A DNA stretch of 64,000 nt, from contig JAKZHN010000009.1 in assembly GCA_037179335.1 (NCBI GenBank), positions 1,302,001 through 1,366,000 on the forward strand. Direction: 5' to 3'. The notes below the pieces were generated by a model, which had not been told where the DNA came from, searched no databases, and worked only from the letters and a program-made list of their open reading frames with translations. Made by a program: the position numbers and the translations under genes. Numbering within the stretch: position 1 is the first letter of the stretch; each line of letters starts with the position of its first letter. Source of the stretch: Cyclaneusma minus. Its lineage: Eukaryota > Ascomycota > Leotiomycetes > Marthamycetales > Marthamycetaceae. Below, piece by piece: positions 10,969 to 20,273 of the stretch.

Positions 10969-11493
10969 ATGCTAACCGTTGCCTTTCACGTTCCAGTGTC
11001 CATCTATCTCAGAATCGCCGCCTTGCTGGCTGTCCTCGCAGTCGCCATTCCCCTTACCGCCACCAGCACCGCCGCTGCCATCGGTACTGTCGTGTGGAAC
11101 TACGTACAATGGTCCTACAGTCAGATTCTCGGACCCACCTTCAAATTCACAGCCTCCTATCTCGCCGTCATGATCCTCGCCCTTCCCCTCCTCATCCTCC
11201 CTCTCGCCTTCATCCTCACGGTGGGATTCTTCGCATTTTTCGCTCTCTGGGACTTCCTCTGCGTCACTTTCCAGCAGGGTAGGTGCTTCGATATGCTTAT
11301 GTGCATGGTCATCTGGCTCTTCGTTGCGCGTTTCGCCAAGATGTTGCTGGCCGGATACTTGAGCGTATGGATTGGAATTAGTAGGAATGTGCTCGGGGAA
11401 TTGGCCAAGGGTGGACCGACAGGAACTGTGTTCGATCAGCTGGAAGTCGAGGGTCTGACCAAGTCGTTGATCTGGTATCTGGAGAAGATCTGA
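10969..11493 (+). CDS. Multi-pass membrane protein, array member 2 (unknown)
   Basis: 174 residues with hydrophobic segments at about 10-40, 56-90 and 100-125. The core LWDFLCVTFQQ...DMLMCMVIWLFVARFAKMLLAGYLSVW matches members 4 and 7. The start is unusual. The family donor (AAAAA|GTACAT), branch site (GCTAAC) and acceptor (CCAG|TG) are all visible at 10,960-10,996, but they are only 32 bp apart, too short for a normal fungal intron. The first usable ATG, at 10,969, lies inside this shrunken intron and reads in frame into the conserved protein. The nearby ATG at 10,952 meets a stop in its own frame. I infer that the intron was internally deleted and became coding. The upstream frame is open to 10,507 but has no family support. 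Confidence 0.65.
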   Translation: MLTVAFHVPVSIYLRIAALLAVLAVAIPLTATSTAAAIGTVVWNYVQWSYSQILGPTFKFTASYLAVMILALPLLILPLAFILTVGFFAFFALWDFLCVTFQQGRCFDMLMCMVIWLFVARFAKMLLAGYLSVWIGISRNVLGELAKGGPTGTVFDQLEVEGLTKSLIWYLEKI

Positions 11494-11499
11494 CTGGGA

Positions 11500-12300
11500 G
11501 ACATGGCATTGGGAAGCTCGGGCTTCTAGCTGTGGAATGAAGTCAATTTGATCGGCACTGGGTTGATTGTATCTTCGGCTTGTTTCGTGACATGTGACGA
11601 GTGACAATTTGGAGCCGAATCTTGAGTACGTGACTTCTGTAATATGCGTGAACGACAAAGCAAACCTAGGGACAGCAAGCTTGTATGCTTATATTAAAGC
11701 CCTAATCAACTGCCCGCTTTGAGGAGATATCGAGTAGCAATAGGTATCTGCTAAGCTTCTAGTGTAAACGTGCCATTAATATAGCATAGTAGCGTCGAGA
11801 TACTGAGATTACGAGGCTTTACAATCGTACTTAGTGACTCCATACCTACCTACCCACCTTACTTAGACATTTTTTTTGATTGTGCCACCGTTCAGGAATG
11901 TCACAATGGCTTTCTAGCCGATAAAGCACGTCCTTCTCCCCAAAGGCCATCTGTCTAGAATGGTTACCATGTACTAGTGAATGGGAAGCTAAGACGTTGC
12001 GCAAAACAGAGACTCCTGCTGTGGAGGCCGACACGCGCCACACGATTCCCTGCCTAACGGCAGTAACCAAGACATCCCCATCTCAGAACTTTTCTGAGCC
12101 TGGCAGCTACTCGATACCTACCTGACAGCTGAAACTGGGCAGTGCGCTTTGTCAGTCTACACTGAGATTCCCTCGAACCCCTCAACCCGTACAGGCCGCT
12201 CACGGCTCGCATACAGACAACAGCCAATCCGCGCTGACATCTCTGTGACTTGTCCGGCTCTCCCACCAAACATACCAAACAACTCGAGGCGCACCTTCCA
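11500..12300. other. Intergenic region and 5' flank of member 3
   Basis: No gene is supported on either strand. The last ~150 bp are pyrimidine-rich and resemble the 5' flanks of other array members, for example the CCGCGCTGA-type motif near 12,228 that recurs at the branch site of several family introns. Confidence 0.4.
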
Positions 12301-12332
12301 TAGAATCCAGAAGGATTTACTACATTACAAAG

Positions 12333-13090
12333 AGTACACCTCTTCTTCCCCCTCCCTACCACTCCATCGAGTCCGCGCTGACCATTTCCTTCCGCCCACA
12401 GTGTCATCTTCCATCGTTCGCTGGACGAAGCGACTGACATTTATTCTCGCCCTCGCCACTCTGTTCGATTGCATGATGTTTCGAGACATCTTCATAACCA
12501 CAATCCACTCGATTTTAAATCCACTGTTCTTCGTCACATTGTGGAGCGCCCACATCCTCACCGCTACCTTCATCGTCCTCACGGCTGCCGGCACCGCCGC
12601 CCTAGCCTTTGTTTGCCTTTTCTACCTTGGCTCCTGTCCCATGACTCTTGTCGTCAAAGTGTGGCGTCGGATATTCTGGTACCCTCTCGTCATACGGTTC
12701 GAAACACTGATCGAAATAGTCCTTCAACTCATCTTCAATGTCGAATTCGAAATCGACTTATCGGGTGGGGACTTCTTCGGGGTCTTGTTTGAACTTGTCG
12801 ATGTTTCCGCCATGTGCGGCGCGATGATTGTCTGTTGGAGGATATTGACAAATTGCTGGTGGGTCGTGAAGATTGTCGATGGCTATATAGAGGACCCCAT
12901 TGGGATGTTAGAGGAAAATGGCTGGGTGATGGCTTGGCTACCCCTCCATTGGATTGAGATGGCAAAGTATGCGAGGGAGGGTGAGGGAGAGGCACTGGTG
13001 ATGTTACTTCTTGGGGCGATGGACTTGGGCTTATGCACCTTTCTTGTACAAATGTTCGAAGAAAGATGGGCAAAAGCCACCCTCAAGTAG
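12333..13090 (+). CDS. Multi-pass membrane protein, long subtype, array member 3 (unknown)
   Basis: The coding sequence joins 12333 (a single A) to 12402-13090 across a 68-bp intron (GTACAC...GCTGAC...CACAG), giving 229 residues. The ATG exists only after splicing: the A comes from exon 1 and TG from exon 2. The exon-1 position that carries ATG in members 7 and 8 reads ATT here. Hydrophobic segments are at about 12-24, 38-80, 126-150 and 197-217. Motifs shared with members 5 and 6 are FEID (116-119), NCWWVVKIVDG, EDPIGMLEENGW and GEALVMLLLGAMDLGL. No known domain is recognised. Without splicing, the only in-frame ATGs are at residues 25-26, inside the conserved region. Confidence 0.7.
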
Positions 13091-13379
13091 AACACGTTTC
13101 GAAGACAAATAAAAGACACTTTGAAGCATTAACTGGTAGTGTGACTACCTATGTTTGGCATGAAAGCCATTGTGCCAAATCTTGGCTAAACGGGCACTTT
13201 TGCGCTTTGCCAGCCCATTCCCAGCAACTTTTCGACATTTCCACCCACCGCCCTGTCTACCGCCCCAATACAGCCAAAAATCGAATCTGTGCTGCTGTGT
13301 CCGCGCCTGTTCCACACTATCCACCATCCCACCAAGAATAGCAACTTTCAAAAACGCCGGCGGCATAGACTAGCCCATC

Positions 13380-13811
13380 ATGGAGAGTATGTCTTCCACA
13401 CCCCCACCGAAGAACATAGCCCTAACCACTTTTCCCGACGCAGGACACGAGTGGGCCGATATCGCCCTCGCTGCGCTCTTCGTCTGTTTCATCTACGCAG
13501 TCAGTCTCTGTTGCCTTCTCGGCATGGCCTCCATCCTCCTCTACGATTGCATATTCCGGCACGTCTTTTGCGGTCTCTACCAATACCTTCGCATCGCGCT
13601 TTGCCAAGAGAAACCACTGGATCTCTGTATGCATCTCTTTGTGTGGGCTGTTGCGCTGTTGTTTACAAAGGCTTTTGTAGAGGCCATTCTGCGTGTCAGC
13701 ATGATTATCCTGGAGCTGTTGTTGGCAAATCCTGTCAGGACGTCAGGAAAGGGATGGCCATTGGGCGAGGGCGGCTCTTATGAGGCTGGAACGTGGGGTT
13801 TTGACTTGTAA
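13380..13811 (+). CDS. Small membrane protein, short subtype, array member 4 (unknown)
   Basis: Likely two exons, 13380-13386 and 13444-13811, around a 57-bp intron (GTATGT...CCTAAC...GCAG), giving 124 residues. The unspliced frame is also open and would give 143. The mature start is Met-Glu-Arg-His-Glu-Trp. Hydrophobic segments lie at about 8-38 and 66-94. The core LYQYLRIALCQEKPLDLCMHLFVWAVALLFTKAF aligns with members 2 and 7, and the tail ANPVRTSGKGW resembles DPVRLLERKGW of member 6. Here the ancestral exon-1 ATG position reads ATA and a new ATG has arisen 14 bp downstream, still in exon 1. Confidence 0.65.
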   Translation: MESMSSTPPPKNIALTTFPDAGHEWADIALAALFVCFIYAVSLCCLLGMASILLYDCIFRHVFCGLYQYLRIALCQEKPLDLCMHLFVWAVALLFTKAFVEAILRVSMIILELLLANPVRTSGKGWPLGEGGSYEAGTWGFDL

Positions 13812-14116
13812 GAAGATGCCTGTGCAGCAGCTTCTGAATACGAAAAGTAATACTGCTGAGGGTTCTTTTTTCCCTGGCCGGATAATGATATGTTAATGTC
13901 GCGGTGATATAAATTATAAAATGAAAAGTTCTTATAAATGTGGCGCTGTTAAAAACACAGCTTCAAGTTTCAATACCGCCAGAACTCAAACTCCACTCCA
14001 CGCTGGATATCTCTGCGCCGCCAGCATACTCCACGCACAGTCAACACTTCTACTTTCTCCCAAGTAGGTAGCGAAGCTCCTCAAAGCAAGCCAGAAGCAT
14101 ACGCTACATTACAAAG

Positions 14117-14866
14117 AGTACACCTTCTTCCTCCCCCAAACCTTCCGTCGAATCCGCGCTGATCATTTTCTACTACCATGCAGTGCCTTCCACCGCCCTT
14201 CTCTGGGCGAAGCGTCTCGCCGTGGTCCTCGCACTCTCTACTTCCCTGTGGACCCTTCGAATTCCGATTTTCAACCTGCTCGTACATCTCACATTATGGA
14301 GCACCTACGTCCTCGCTGTTCCACTCACCATTACCACGCTTGTCTGCGTCTTTGTCGGCCTCTACTCCTTCAACATCAAATTCATGTTGTTTGTCGTTGG
14401 CGTCTGGAAAGACTGGATTTGGTTTCCTTTTATTTGGGACTTCGAGTTCTTCCTCCAAGACATATTCCACATCGACAACTTCGAAATCGACAAAGAAAGA
14501 GACTTTCTCGTCGCGGTACATTTGCTTGCTGGGCTTTTTGCTATGGGTAGCGCAGTTCTGGGCTTTTATGGGGTCGCAACAAAGTTGTGGTGGGTGGTGG
14601 AGCTGATAGATGGCTGGACGGACAATCCTCTTGGATTGTTGGAAGAGTTGGAAGGGAAGGGATGGGCGACTCCTTATTGGATTGAAGTAGGAAGGTGTGA
14701 ACTCAAGGGTTTGGGGGATTGTGACATTGAGGGTGAGGGAGAGGTGCTAATTATGTTCCTTGTTGGGGCAATGGAGTTGGGATTATTCCCTTTTCTCGCA
14801 CCGAGAATGAGTGGAGGATTGGCAAGAAGTATCACCACATGGGAGAGGTTTATTCATAGATTATGA
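14117..14866 (+). CDS. Multi-pass membrane protein, long subtype, array member 5 (unknown)
   Basis: Joins A14117 to 14184-14866 across a 66-bp intron (GTACAC...GCTGAT...ATGCAG), giving 227 residues that begin at an ATG created by splicing. The intron contains an ATG at 14,178, but it reads a different frame, so intron retention does not give this protein. Hydrophobic segments are at about 10-24, 28-62, 64-76, 108-132 and 187-207. Conserved motifs are WKDWIWFPF (75-83), NFEID (99-103), LWWVVELIDG, DNPLGLLEELEGKGW and GEVLIMFLVGAMELGL. It is closest to member 6, sharing SLWTLRI.IFNLLVHL near the N-terminus and C..KG...L.DCDIEGE in the tail. Membrane location is inferred; no function is known. 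Confidence 0.72.
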   Translation, partial: STPSSSPKPSVESALIIFYYHAVPSTALLWAKRLAVVLALSTSLWTLRIPIFNLLVHLTLWSTYVLAVPLTITTLVCVFVGLYSFNIKFMLFVVGVWKDWIWFPFIWDFEFFLQDIFHIDNFEIDKERDFLVAVHLLAGLFAMGSAVLGFYGVATKLWWVVELIDGWTDNPLGLLEELEGKGWATPYWIEVGRCELKGLGDCDIEGEGEVLIMFLVGAMELGLFPFLAPRMSGGLARSITTWERFIHRL

Positions 14867-14946
14867 ATACAAAAATTGGTGCTGCTACCACAGCTTCAAT
14901 ACAGTCGAAACTCAAAAATCCAATATACTCGCTGCGCCGCCCGGGG

Positions 14947-15162
14947 ATTGCAATAGTCCAAATGGGTCGGTTTGAGGGTCTGACCCAACCAGGCAGCTGG
15001 TTTGGGGATTTCAAACCAGAACAAACTGTCATCTGAACTGGTTGACCCGGGCCCAAGAAAAATAATTCAACTGACCTGACCGGGTCGGGTTAGACCCTCG
15101 AACCAACCAGAACTGACCCACGGTTCAACTGATTTGCCAGTTGGTGGTTCAACTATTGCAAC
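14947..15162. mobile_element. Foldback MITE-like element between members 5 and 6
   Basis: The left end ATTGCAATAGT (14,947-14,957) and the right end ACTATTGCAA (15,152-15,161) are inverted. Inside, GGTTTGAGGGTCTGACCC (from 14,969) pairs with its inverted relative GGGTTAGACCCTCGAACC (near 15,086). The interior is crowded with short GGGTC/GACCC and TGGTT/AACCA complements. About 215 bp with no coding capacity fits a non-autonomous foldback element. It sits just upstream of exon 1 of member 6 and could be part of its 5' region. Confidence 0.6.
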
Positions 15163-15268
15163 CACTGCCGCCGCCGCCAGCATACTTCTCGCATATCCAA
15201 CACATCGACTGGCACCAACACAACATACCCTCTCTAAGCAAGCCGAAGGCATCCATTACATTCCAAAG

Positions 15269-16072
15269 AGTATATCGTCTTCCTCCCCTACTCCCGATCC
15301 TTCCGTTGAATCCGCGCTGATCGTTCTCTCGAACCACGCAGTGTCTTCCGCCCTCGATCTCTGCATCAATCACATCACCGTGATGCTCGCCCTCGCCACC
15401 ACAATCACGCCGACTCTTGAGCTCCTCCTTCTCCCACTCTCCCTCGCCACTTCTCTATGGACCCTTCGAATAGCGATCTTCAACCTACTCGTCCACCTCA
15501 TGATATGCGCCGTCTACATACCCTTCAGTTTACTCATCTTCACGTTGTTTTCCTGCGCCCTCTTCGGTCTCTTCGTCCTTACCCTTGAGCTTATGATGTC
15601 CATTTATGATGCGTGGATAGACTGGCTCTGGAATCCTTTTCTCGTGGACTCTGAACTCGTCATCGGAAACTTCCTCGAGATCGACGACTTCGAAATCGAC
15701 AGAAAATTAATCTTCGTCAAGACTATCCGGAGGCTTATTGTGGTATCGGCTGTGTGCGGCCCAATAATAGCTTTTTGGGTGATTAGAAACAAGTGGTGGT
15801 GGATGGCAGAGTTGGCATTAGTGGAAGATCCTGTCAGGTTACTGGAAAGGAAGGGTTGGGTGGTAAATTGGGTGCCTTATTGGATTGGGGTGAGGAGGTG
15901 TGTACACAAGGGCATGGAGTTGAAAGACTGTGATATTGAGGGGGAGATGGAGGTGCTGCTAATGTTACTTGTTGGGGCGATGGATTTGGGATTGTGCCCT
16001 TGGCTTGTACAAATACTGAGGGAAGGGCGGGTAATAGTCATTGCCGAGTGGAACAGGGTAGAAGATGAATAA
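15269..16072 (+). CDS. Multi-pass membrane protein, long subtype, array member 6 (unknown)
   Basis: Joins A15269 to 15342-16072 across a 72-bp intron (GTATAT...GCTGAT...CGCAG), giving 243 residues from a splice-created ATG. Hydrophobic segments are at about 12-36, 44-86, 130-148 and 203-223. Motifs shared with members 3 and 5 are WIDWLWNPF (92-100), FEID (117-120), KWWWMAEL, EDPVRLLERKGW and EVLLMLLVGAMDLGL. The former exon 1 reads ATC-CAT-TAC-ATT-CCA-AAG, which is ATG-GAT-TAC-ATT-GCA-AAG with its ATG degraded. The frame is also open through the intron and upstream, so an unspliced product with no ATG before residue 15 of the conserved part cannot be excluded by the frame alone. Confidence 0.7.
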   Translation, partial: SISSSSPTPDPSVESALIVLSNHAVSSALDLCINHITVMLALATTITPTLELLLLPLSLATSLWTLRIAIFNLLVHLMICAVYIPFSLLIFTLFSCALFGLFVLTLELMMSIYDAWIDWLWNPFLVDSELVIGNFLEIDDFEIDRKLIFVKTIRRLIVVSAVCGPIIAFWVIRNKWWWMAELALVEDPVRLLERKGWVVNWVPYWIGVRRCVHKGMELKDCDIEGEMEVLLMLLVGAMDLGLCPWLVQILREGRVIVIAEWNRVEDE

Positions 16073-16476
16073 CAAAGACATGCAGTGGGAGGAGCAAAGT
16101 TCGAATACGGTATACGGTTTCTAAATAAGTGAACATCCCAAATAATTAAAAATGCTCCCAATAAATAGAAATATTTTGTTGGTTGGTTTTATATCAGGGG
16201 ATCAGCTGTCGGTCGGTCGGAATAAGTCAAGAATTTGTCAAAGAATGGGAGAGTAAGGAACTCGGTGCTCACATGACTTCTGGAGCTGGCAATCGCACTC
16301 ACCCAGTCCGCTCCCAGCATTTGCGCAACTGCTTCTCGCGCGTTGAAGCTCTTCGCGACTTCCATAGTACCAACCAAACCACAACACGCCCCTGTCACAG
16401 CGCTGCTCCCACCTTATCACCCTTCCATCAAACATGAATATCCCAACATCAATTTATCTTAAGGAGAGCCAGCGGC

Positions 16477-17109
16477 ATGGATTACTTCGCAAAAAGTACA
16501 TCTCCCCTTCTCCCATCACACTTCTTCACCCAGAACCAGCGCTAACCATCATCTCTATCACAGTGCACTGGTTCTGCTCCCTTCTCGTCAAGGGACTCGC
16601 CTGCTTGTTCTATTCCACCATCGCTAGCGCCATCGTCATGATCCTTGGATTTCCCCTGCTCGTCCTCTATAAAATTATACCATTCCGAGACATCCTCCTC
16701 GGTCTCTACGACTTCTTTCGCGGCACAATCAGCCAGAAAAAAACTGCTTGATCTACTCGTCTGCTCCCTCGTCTGGGCTCTAACGACATATTTCACCAAG
16801 ATGTGCTTCGCCGGACTCTTGGGCGGCTGGTAGTGGCTGGCGACGGAAGTTTTCGGGTGGTTGTGGGAGGTGCCTGTTCAGATGCTGGAAGGGAAGGGAT
16901 GGGGAGTGGATTTGCCGGCTGATGGTGTGAAGGCGTTTAGTTGTGCAATAGCGGGTTGGGGGTCGAGGGAATGCAATCCGGAGGATGCGGGAAAGGCGTT
17001 CCTGACCTTGCTTGCAACCTCTTGGCTTGTGGTGAGTGTCATTGTGATGGGCGGTATGACACTCGATGAGGTTATGCGTATGCGACGAGTTGAGTTTATG
17101 CGACGATAG
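16477..17109 (+). pseudogene. Array member 7, membrane-protein pseudogene
   Basis: Exon 1 (16477-16495) is intact and reads Met-Asp-Tyr-Phe-Ala-Lys. A 68-bp intron (GTACAT...GCTAAC...CACAG, 16496-16563) is followed by conserved sequence from 16564. The frame breaks twice. A run of seven A near 16,736-16,742 shifts the frame, giving a stop at 16,749; one fewer A restores the family match QKK.LDLLVCSLVWAL. A TAG then lies at 16,831-16,833. Beyond it, to 17,109, the frame stays open and carries VPVQMLEGKGW, a tail of the type seen in the long members. The gene thus links short-type core and long-type tail. A homopolymer sequencing error could explain the shift but not the TAG. Confidence 0.72.
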
Positions 17110-17900
17110 CAGATTGGACGTCCCTTGCTATATACTTCGGAAAGATGGGTTCGCTAGGGACTAGAGGGACTACAATACACCGGCTCAGGAGGAGAATTGA
17201 TGTCTGTCGCGGAGACTCCAGCATTGAAGGGCAGACACACTAGTATGGTCAGTGGATAGATCAAATCAAGCTCAATACCGCATTCTAACGATTACTAGCA
17301 AAGTGCAGAACCGACGGTGATACAGACTGAGTGATGATGTGAACAAAGCTAACAATATGTGCCACGGGGGGCGGGGACATCCACCTCGAATCATCTTATG
17401 TACTGCACCATAGGGTCTCCTATCAATCCTTTAGGTGTTTTGGCGTCAAGACAAGGTCTACTTCGAGAAGGAAGGAGGTCAGGACCACCCAAGTACAAAT
17501 GAGTACTTAGGGGGGTCGCAACCTTCAATCAGCCAAGGACTTTCAGCCTTTGTACAGGAAGGAGCAGATAACATGACAACAACAGCAACCACACCACAGC
17601 ATGATGAATCATTATCACTAAAAGCCGTTCTTACGACCAATTACATGCATTATGCCGTCTCGCAACCTGACCAAAACGCAGTACAAGTGAAGTGTTGCGA
17701 TTCCACAGTCCACGCCCGATATTCTCTCAACCGTTGGCCACGTGCAGAAGAAACTGCCATCTACTTGAAAGAACGAACAGAAAGCCGATCCACGCTGCTC
17801 TCTCTGCGCCTGTTTGACAAGATAGGCACAACCACCACATACACAATCTCCGCACCCACCTTCCGCCAACGAACCAAGTCTACTTCCTGAAAGCCAGCCA
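17110..17900. other. Intergenic region and 5' flank of member 8
   Basis: No gene is supported. It contains one copy (about 17,247-17,330) of the intergenic repeat beginning CAGTGGATAGATC that recurs at 18,401 and 19,853. The last ~120 bp are a pyrimidine- and A-rich leader resembling the leaders of members 9 and 10. Confidence 0.45.
17247..17335. repeat. CAGTGGATAGATC intergenic repeat, copy 1
   Basis: Shares CAGTGGATAGATCAAATC and the downstream spacing of gcaaa..., gtgataca motifs with copies at about 18,401 (inside the 3' coding end of member 8) and 19,853. The copies lie downstream of successive array genes, so they look like duplicated 3' flanks of the array unit. Confidence 0.6.
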
Positions 17901-17905
17901 GAAGC

Positions 17906-18508
17906 ATGGACAACATCGCAAACAGTATGGGCCCAATCTCCCAGCTGCTTCCTCAGTTTCAGGCGAGCTAACACTCCACTTCCACCACCACAGTGTCGAG
18001 TTTCTCGGAGCTCAGCCGAGAGCTGTACGGGTATATCATCTGGAGCCACCAGGCTATCAGGCCATCGCCCACCACTTGGCAGGACGCCATCATCGACTTC
18101 TTTATTGACATCGTCTACATCCCTCTCGCCATTCTCCTCCTCTACATCACCGGATTCCGACTCCTCCGCCGCATCACTGTCTCAGCGGTCTTTACCTGGA
18201 TGCTTATCTGCCTGCTGATTTGCTTGTGGGATCTCCGCCGTCTCTACTGCCAGCAATTTTGCTGGGGAATCGATACCGGAACCATAGGTGAGGACTGGAT
18301 GGATCGATACGTTTGCAGCTGGGGTATGTGGCTGTCTGAGATAAGTTCGGTCTCCTACTACCTAGGCATTGAATATCTTGGGAGAGGCAAGACAGCATTG
18401 CCAGTGGATATATCCAATCGGATCCGAACCAGCATTGCAAAATTATCTGAAAACTGCTCGTTATACCAACTCGGCGACATAGAAAGCAAGCCGTTGCGTC
18501 TTTTGTAA
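17906..18508 (+). CDS. Membrane protein, array member 8, with intact exon-1 start (unknown)
   Basis: Exons 17906-17924 and 17994-18508 join across a 69-bp intron (GTATGG...GCTAAC...CACAG) to give 177 residues. Exon 1 reads Met-Asp-Asn-Ile-Ala-Asn and the junction adds a second Met. It is the only apparently functional member that keeps the ancestral first-exon ATG. Hydrophobic segments lie at about 40-60 (DIVYIPLAILLLYITGF) and 70-86. The middle has several Trp and Cys residues. The last ~35 residues (from LPVDISNRIRTS) are read from sequence homologous to non-coding repeats at 17,250 and 19,853. The original stop was therefore probably lost and the frame extended into the intergenic repeat. 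Confidence 0.65.
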
Positions 18509-18741
18509 TTGTCCAGGACGTGGTGGAGCCGAAGTTATTGTCCGTCCAATACTTCCATTCGCCGCTGCTGTTGGAGCCAAAATCACGGGCTATTTTGATA
18601 GATGGAAGCTCATACACTACACTGAGAAATGAAAAGTGGTGTTGCGATTTATTAATCCACTCCTCTCGGCCGCTTTCCCCGTTTTAACCGCCCCAATATG
18701 CTACCTTAACTCCCTCTAAGGCATCGTTTCCACCACCGCAG

Positions 18742-18938
18742 TGCTGGAGAACTTCCTCTCCGTCATCGTGGACATACTTGTCTCCCTCTTTTCTGTCCCC
18801 CTCACCACCTTCTTCCACTATGGATCTTTCCGTCTCGCTATTGTCGGTTTCGTTTTATCGCACGCTTTGTGCCTTCTCTTCAATGTTCTATCTCCACTGA
18901 AGAAGATTTTGATGGAGGTGTGGAAGGTGTTTGTTTGA
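18742..18938 (+). CDS. Short membrane protein, array member 9 (unknown, possibly truncated)
   Basis: The frame after a family-type acceptor (CCACCGCAG at 18,733-18,741) reads TG-CTG-GAG..., so a preceding exon ending in A would give Met-Leu-Glu-Asn and a 65-residue protein. A degraded exon 1 is recognisable near 18,604-18,636 (GGAAGCTCATACACTACACTGAGAAA), but the donor is not certain. Two hydrophobic segments (about 5-25 and 28-48) cover nearly the whole product. It is about a third of the length of the long members and ends shortly after LLFNVLSPLKKILMEVW. It could be a real small protein or a 3'-truncated copy. Confidence 0.42.
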
Positions 18939-19218
18939 ATGATGCTGTAGAAAGAGCCCAGAACTGCCTAACTGCTTCAAACTAGCCAAAAGGTCAACCT
19001 ACGCTGCTTTCTCCGCACCCCTTTCACACCACACATACAACCAACAAACTCACCTTCACTAAAACAATGAATCTCCCTGAATAAAGCCAGCCAGCAGAAT
19101 TGGATAGATCGCAAGAAGTATAATACCTCCCAGCTCCCTCCTTCTAGCCCTCGCACCAACACTCAACCTCCATTACCACAGTGTGGAATACCACAAATTT
19201 AGAAAAACCTCACAAGCC

Positions 19219-19605
19219 ATGGCTCTCAAAACCACCACCCAGATAAACGAGGACGCCCATAAAGCACCACAAAAGCCTAAGCCCACGAACCCAACACCTC
19301 TCGAGTCGATGTCCACAAAAAGCGTAATTATCAACCTACTCGCCCACTATATCTTCATGGCCCTCGTCATCCTCCTCCTCCACCTGACCAACTCCAAAGT
19401 CCTCATCGACATCACCCCCCACATCACGCCCTGGCGAGTTCCCGCCTACATGCTCGCCTACATGTTTACCTACATGTCCTATCGCCTAATACGAGCTTTG
19501 GAAGGTTTCCGAGAGAAGACGACTGCCCAGTACAGGGAGGAGATATTGGGGGAATGGGGAGCGTTCGCTTTGGACTTTATGTTGGGACCGGAGGCGTTGA
19601 TGTAG
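19219..19605 (+). CDS. Membrane protein, array member 10 (unknown)
   Basis: 128 residues from an ATG in good context (GCCATGG). The family intron is recognisable upstream (19,118-19,181, GTATAA...CACAG|TG) with the exon-1 ATG position changed to TTG. Here the splice-created ATG would open a frame of only about 21 codons, out of phase with the long frame. The conserved junction start has thus become useless or an upstream ORF. The N-terminal ~35 residues are polar and Lys/Thr/Pro-rich. Hydrophobic segments follow at about 35-54 (INLLAHYIFMALVILLLHL) and 72-92. The tail is acidic. Confidence 0.6.
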   Translation: MALKTTTQINEDAHKAPQKPKPTNPTPLESMSTKSVIINLLAHYIFMALVILLLHLTNSKVLIDITPHITPWRVPAYMLAYMFTYMSYRLIRALEGFREKTTAQYREEILGEWGAFALDFMLGPEALM

Positions 19606-19852
19606 CATGGGAGTCCTTGAGATAGGAAGGAGGTGGATGGGAGAAAGATGAGTAGAAGGATGTGAGGATGGGTTCTGCCAGAACGGCCTTTGTTTTGGTG
19701 AGCTAAGATTGTTGCTGGAGAGAGGGTGAGAGGTACGTGGGTGGTGATCGCATGGATGGACTGCAAATAAGTCTGTCGGGGGTATTGTGGCTGTTGGTGT
19801 TTTGGTTTCTGATAGATTCAAAGTTTGGAGAGGGGCTAGAATTACAATAATC

Positions 19853-19945
19853 AGTGGATAGATCCAATCAGACCCGACCTGTGTTGCAAAATGCATTCAA
19901 AAACCCCTGATGATACACCCGCAGTGATACCGAAAAGTGGAAATC
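19853..19945. repeat. CAGTGGATAGATC intergenic repeat, copy 3
   Basis: Begins CAGTGGATAGATCCAATC and continues with GTTGCAAAATGCATTCAAAA, then gtgatacc, matching the segment that forms the 3' coding end of member 8 (from 18,401) and the segment at 17,247. Confidence 0.6.
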
Positions 19946-20273
19946 ACATCTTTCGTCTAGTATGTGGTAAACCACTATCACTTTCCCCTTGTCGTCACAG
20001 CCAATAAGGTTTATACCTTCCATAGTGTAGTCTCACAACATGGCAGACACAGACTACACAAACAATCACCTAAAACACACACCCACCAGACTCACACCCA
20101 CCATACTCACCTTCCAACTTCCACCTTCCACACCAATCCTCCTTCAACCAGCAGCATCCACTACATCGCAAGCAACATAAGACGACCCCCCAGCTTCCTC
20201 TCTTCCCTTTTGCCAACACTCCACTTCCACCACCACCACATCACAACGCCGAAAACGACCTGGCCAGTCAGCC

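Noticed and set aside
13380..13811. Unspliced 143-residue reading of array member 4
   Set aside because: Open but less likely: good donor, CTAAC branch and acceptor are present, and the added residues are the polar/Pro-rich content of the intron.
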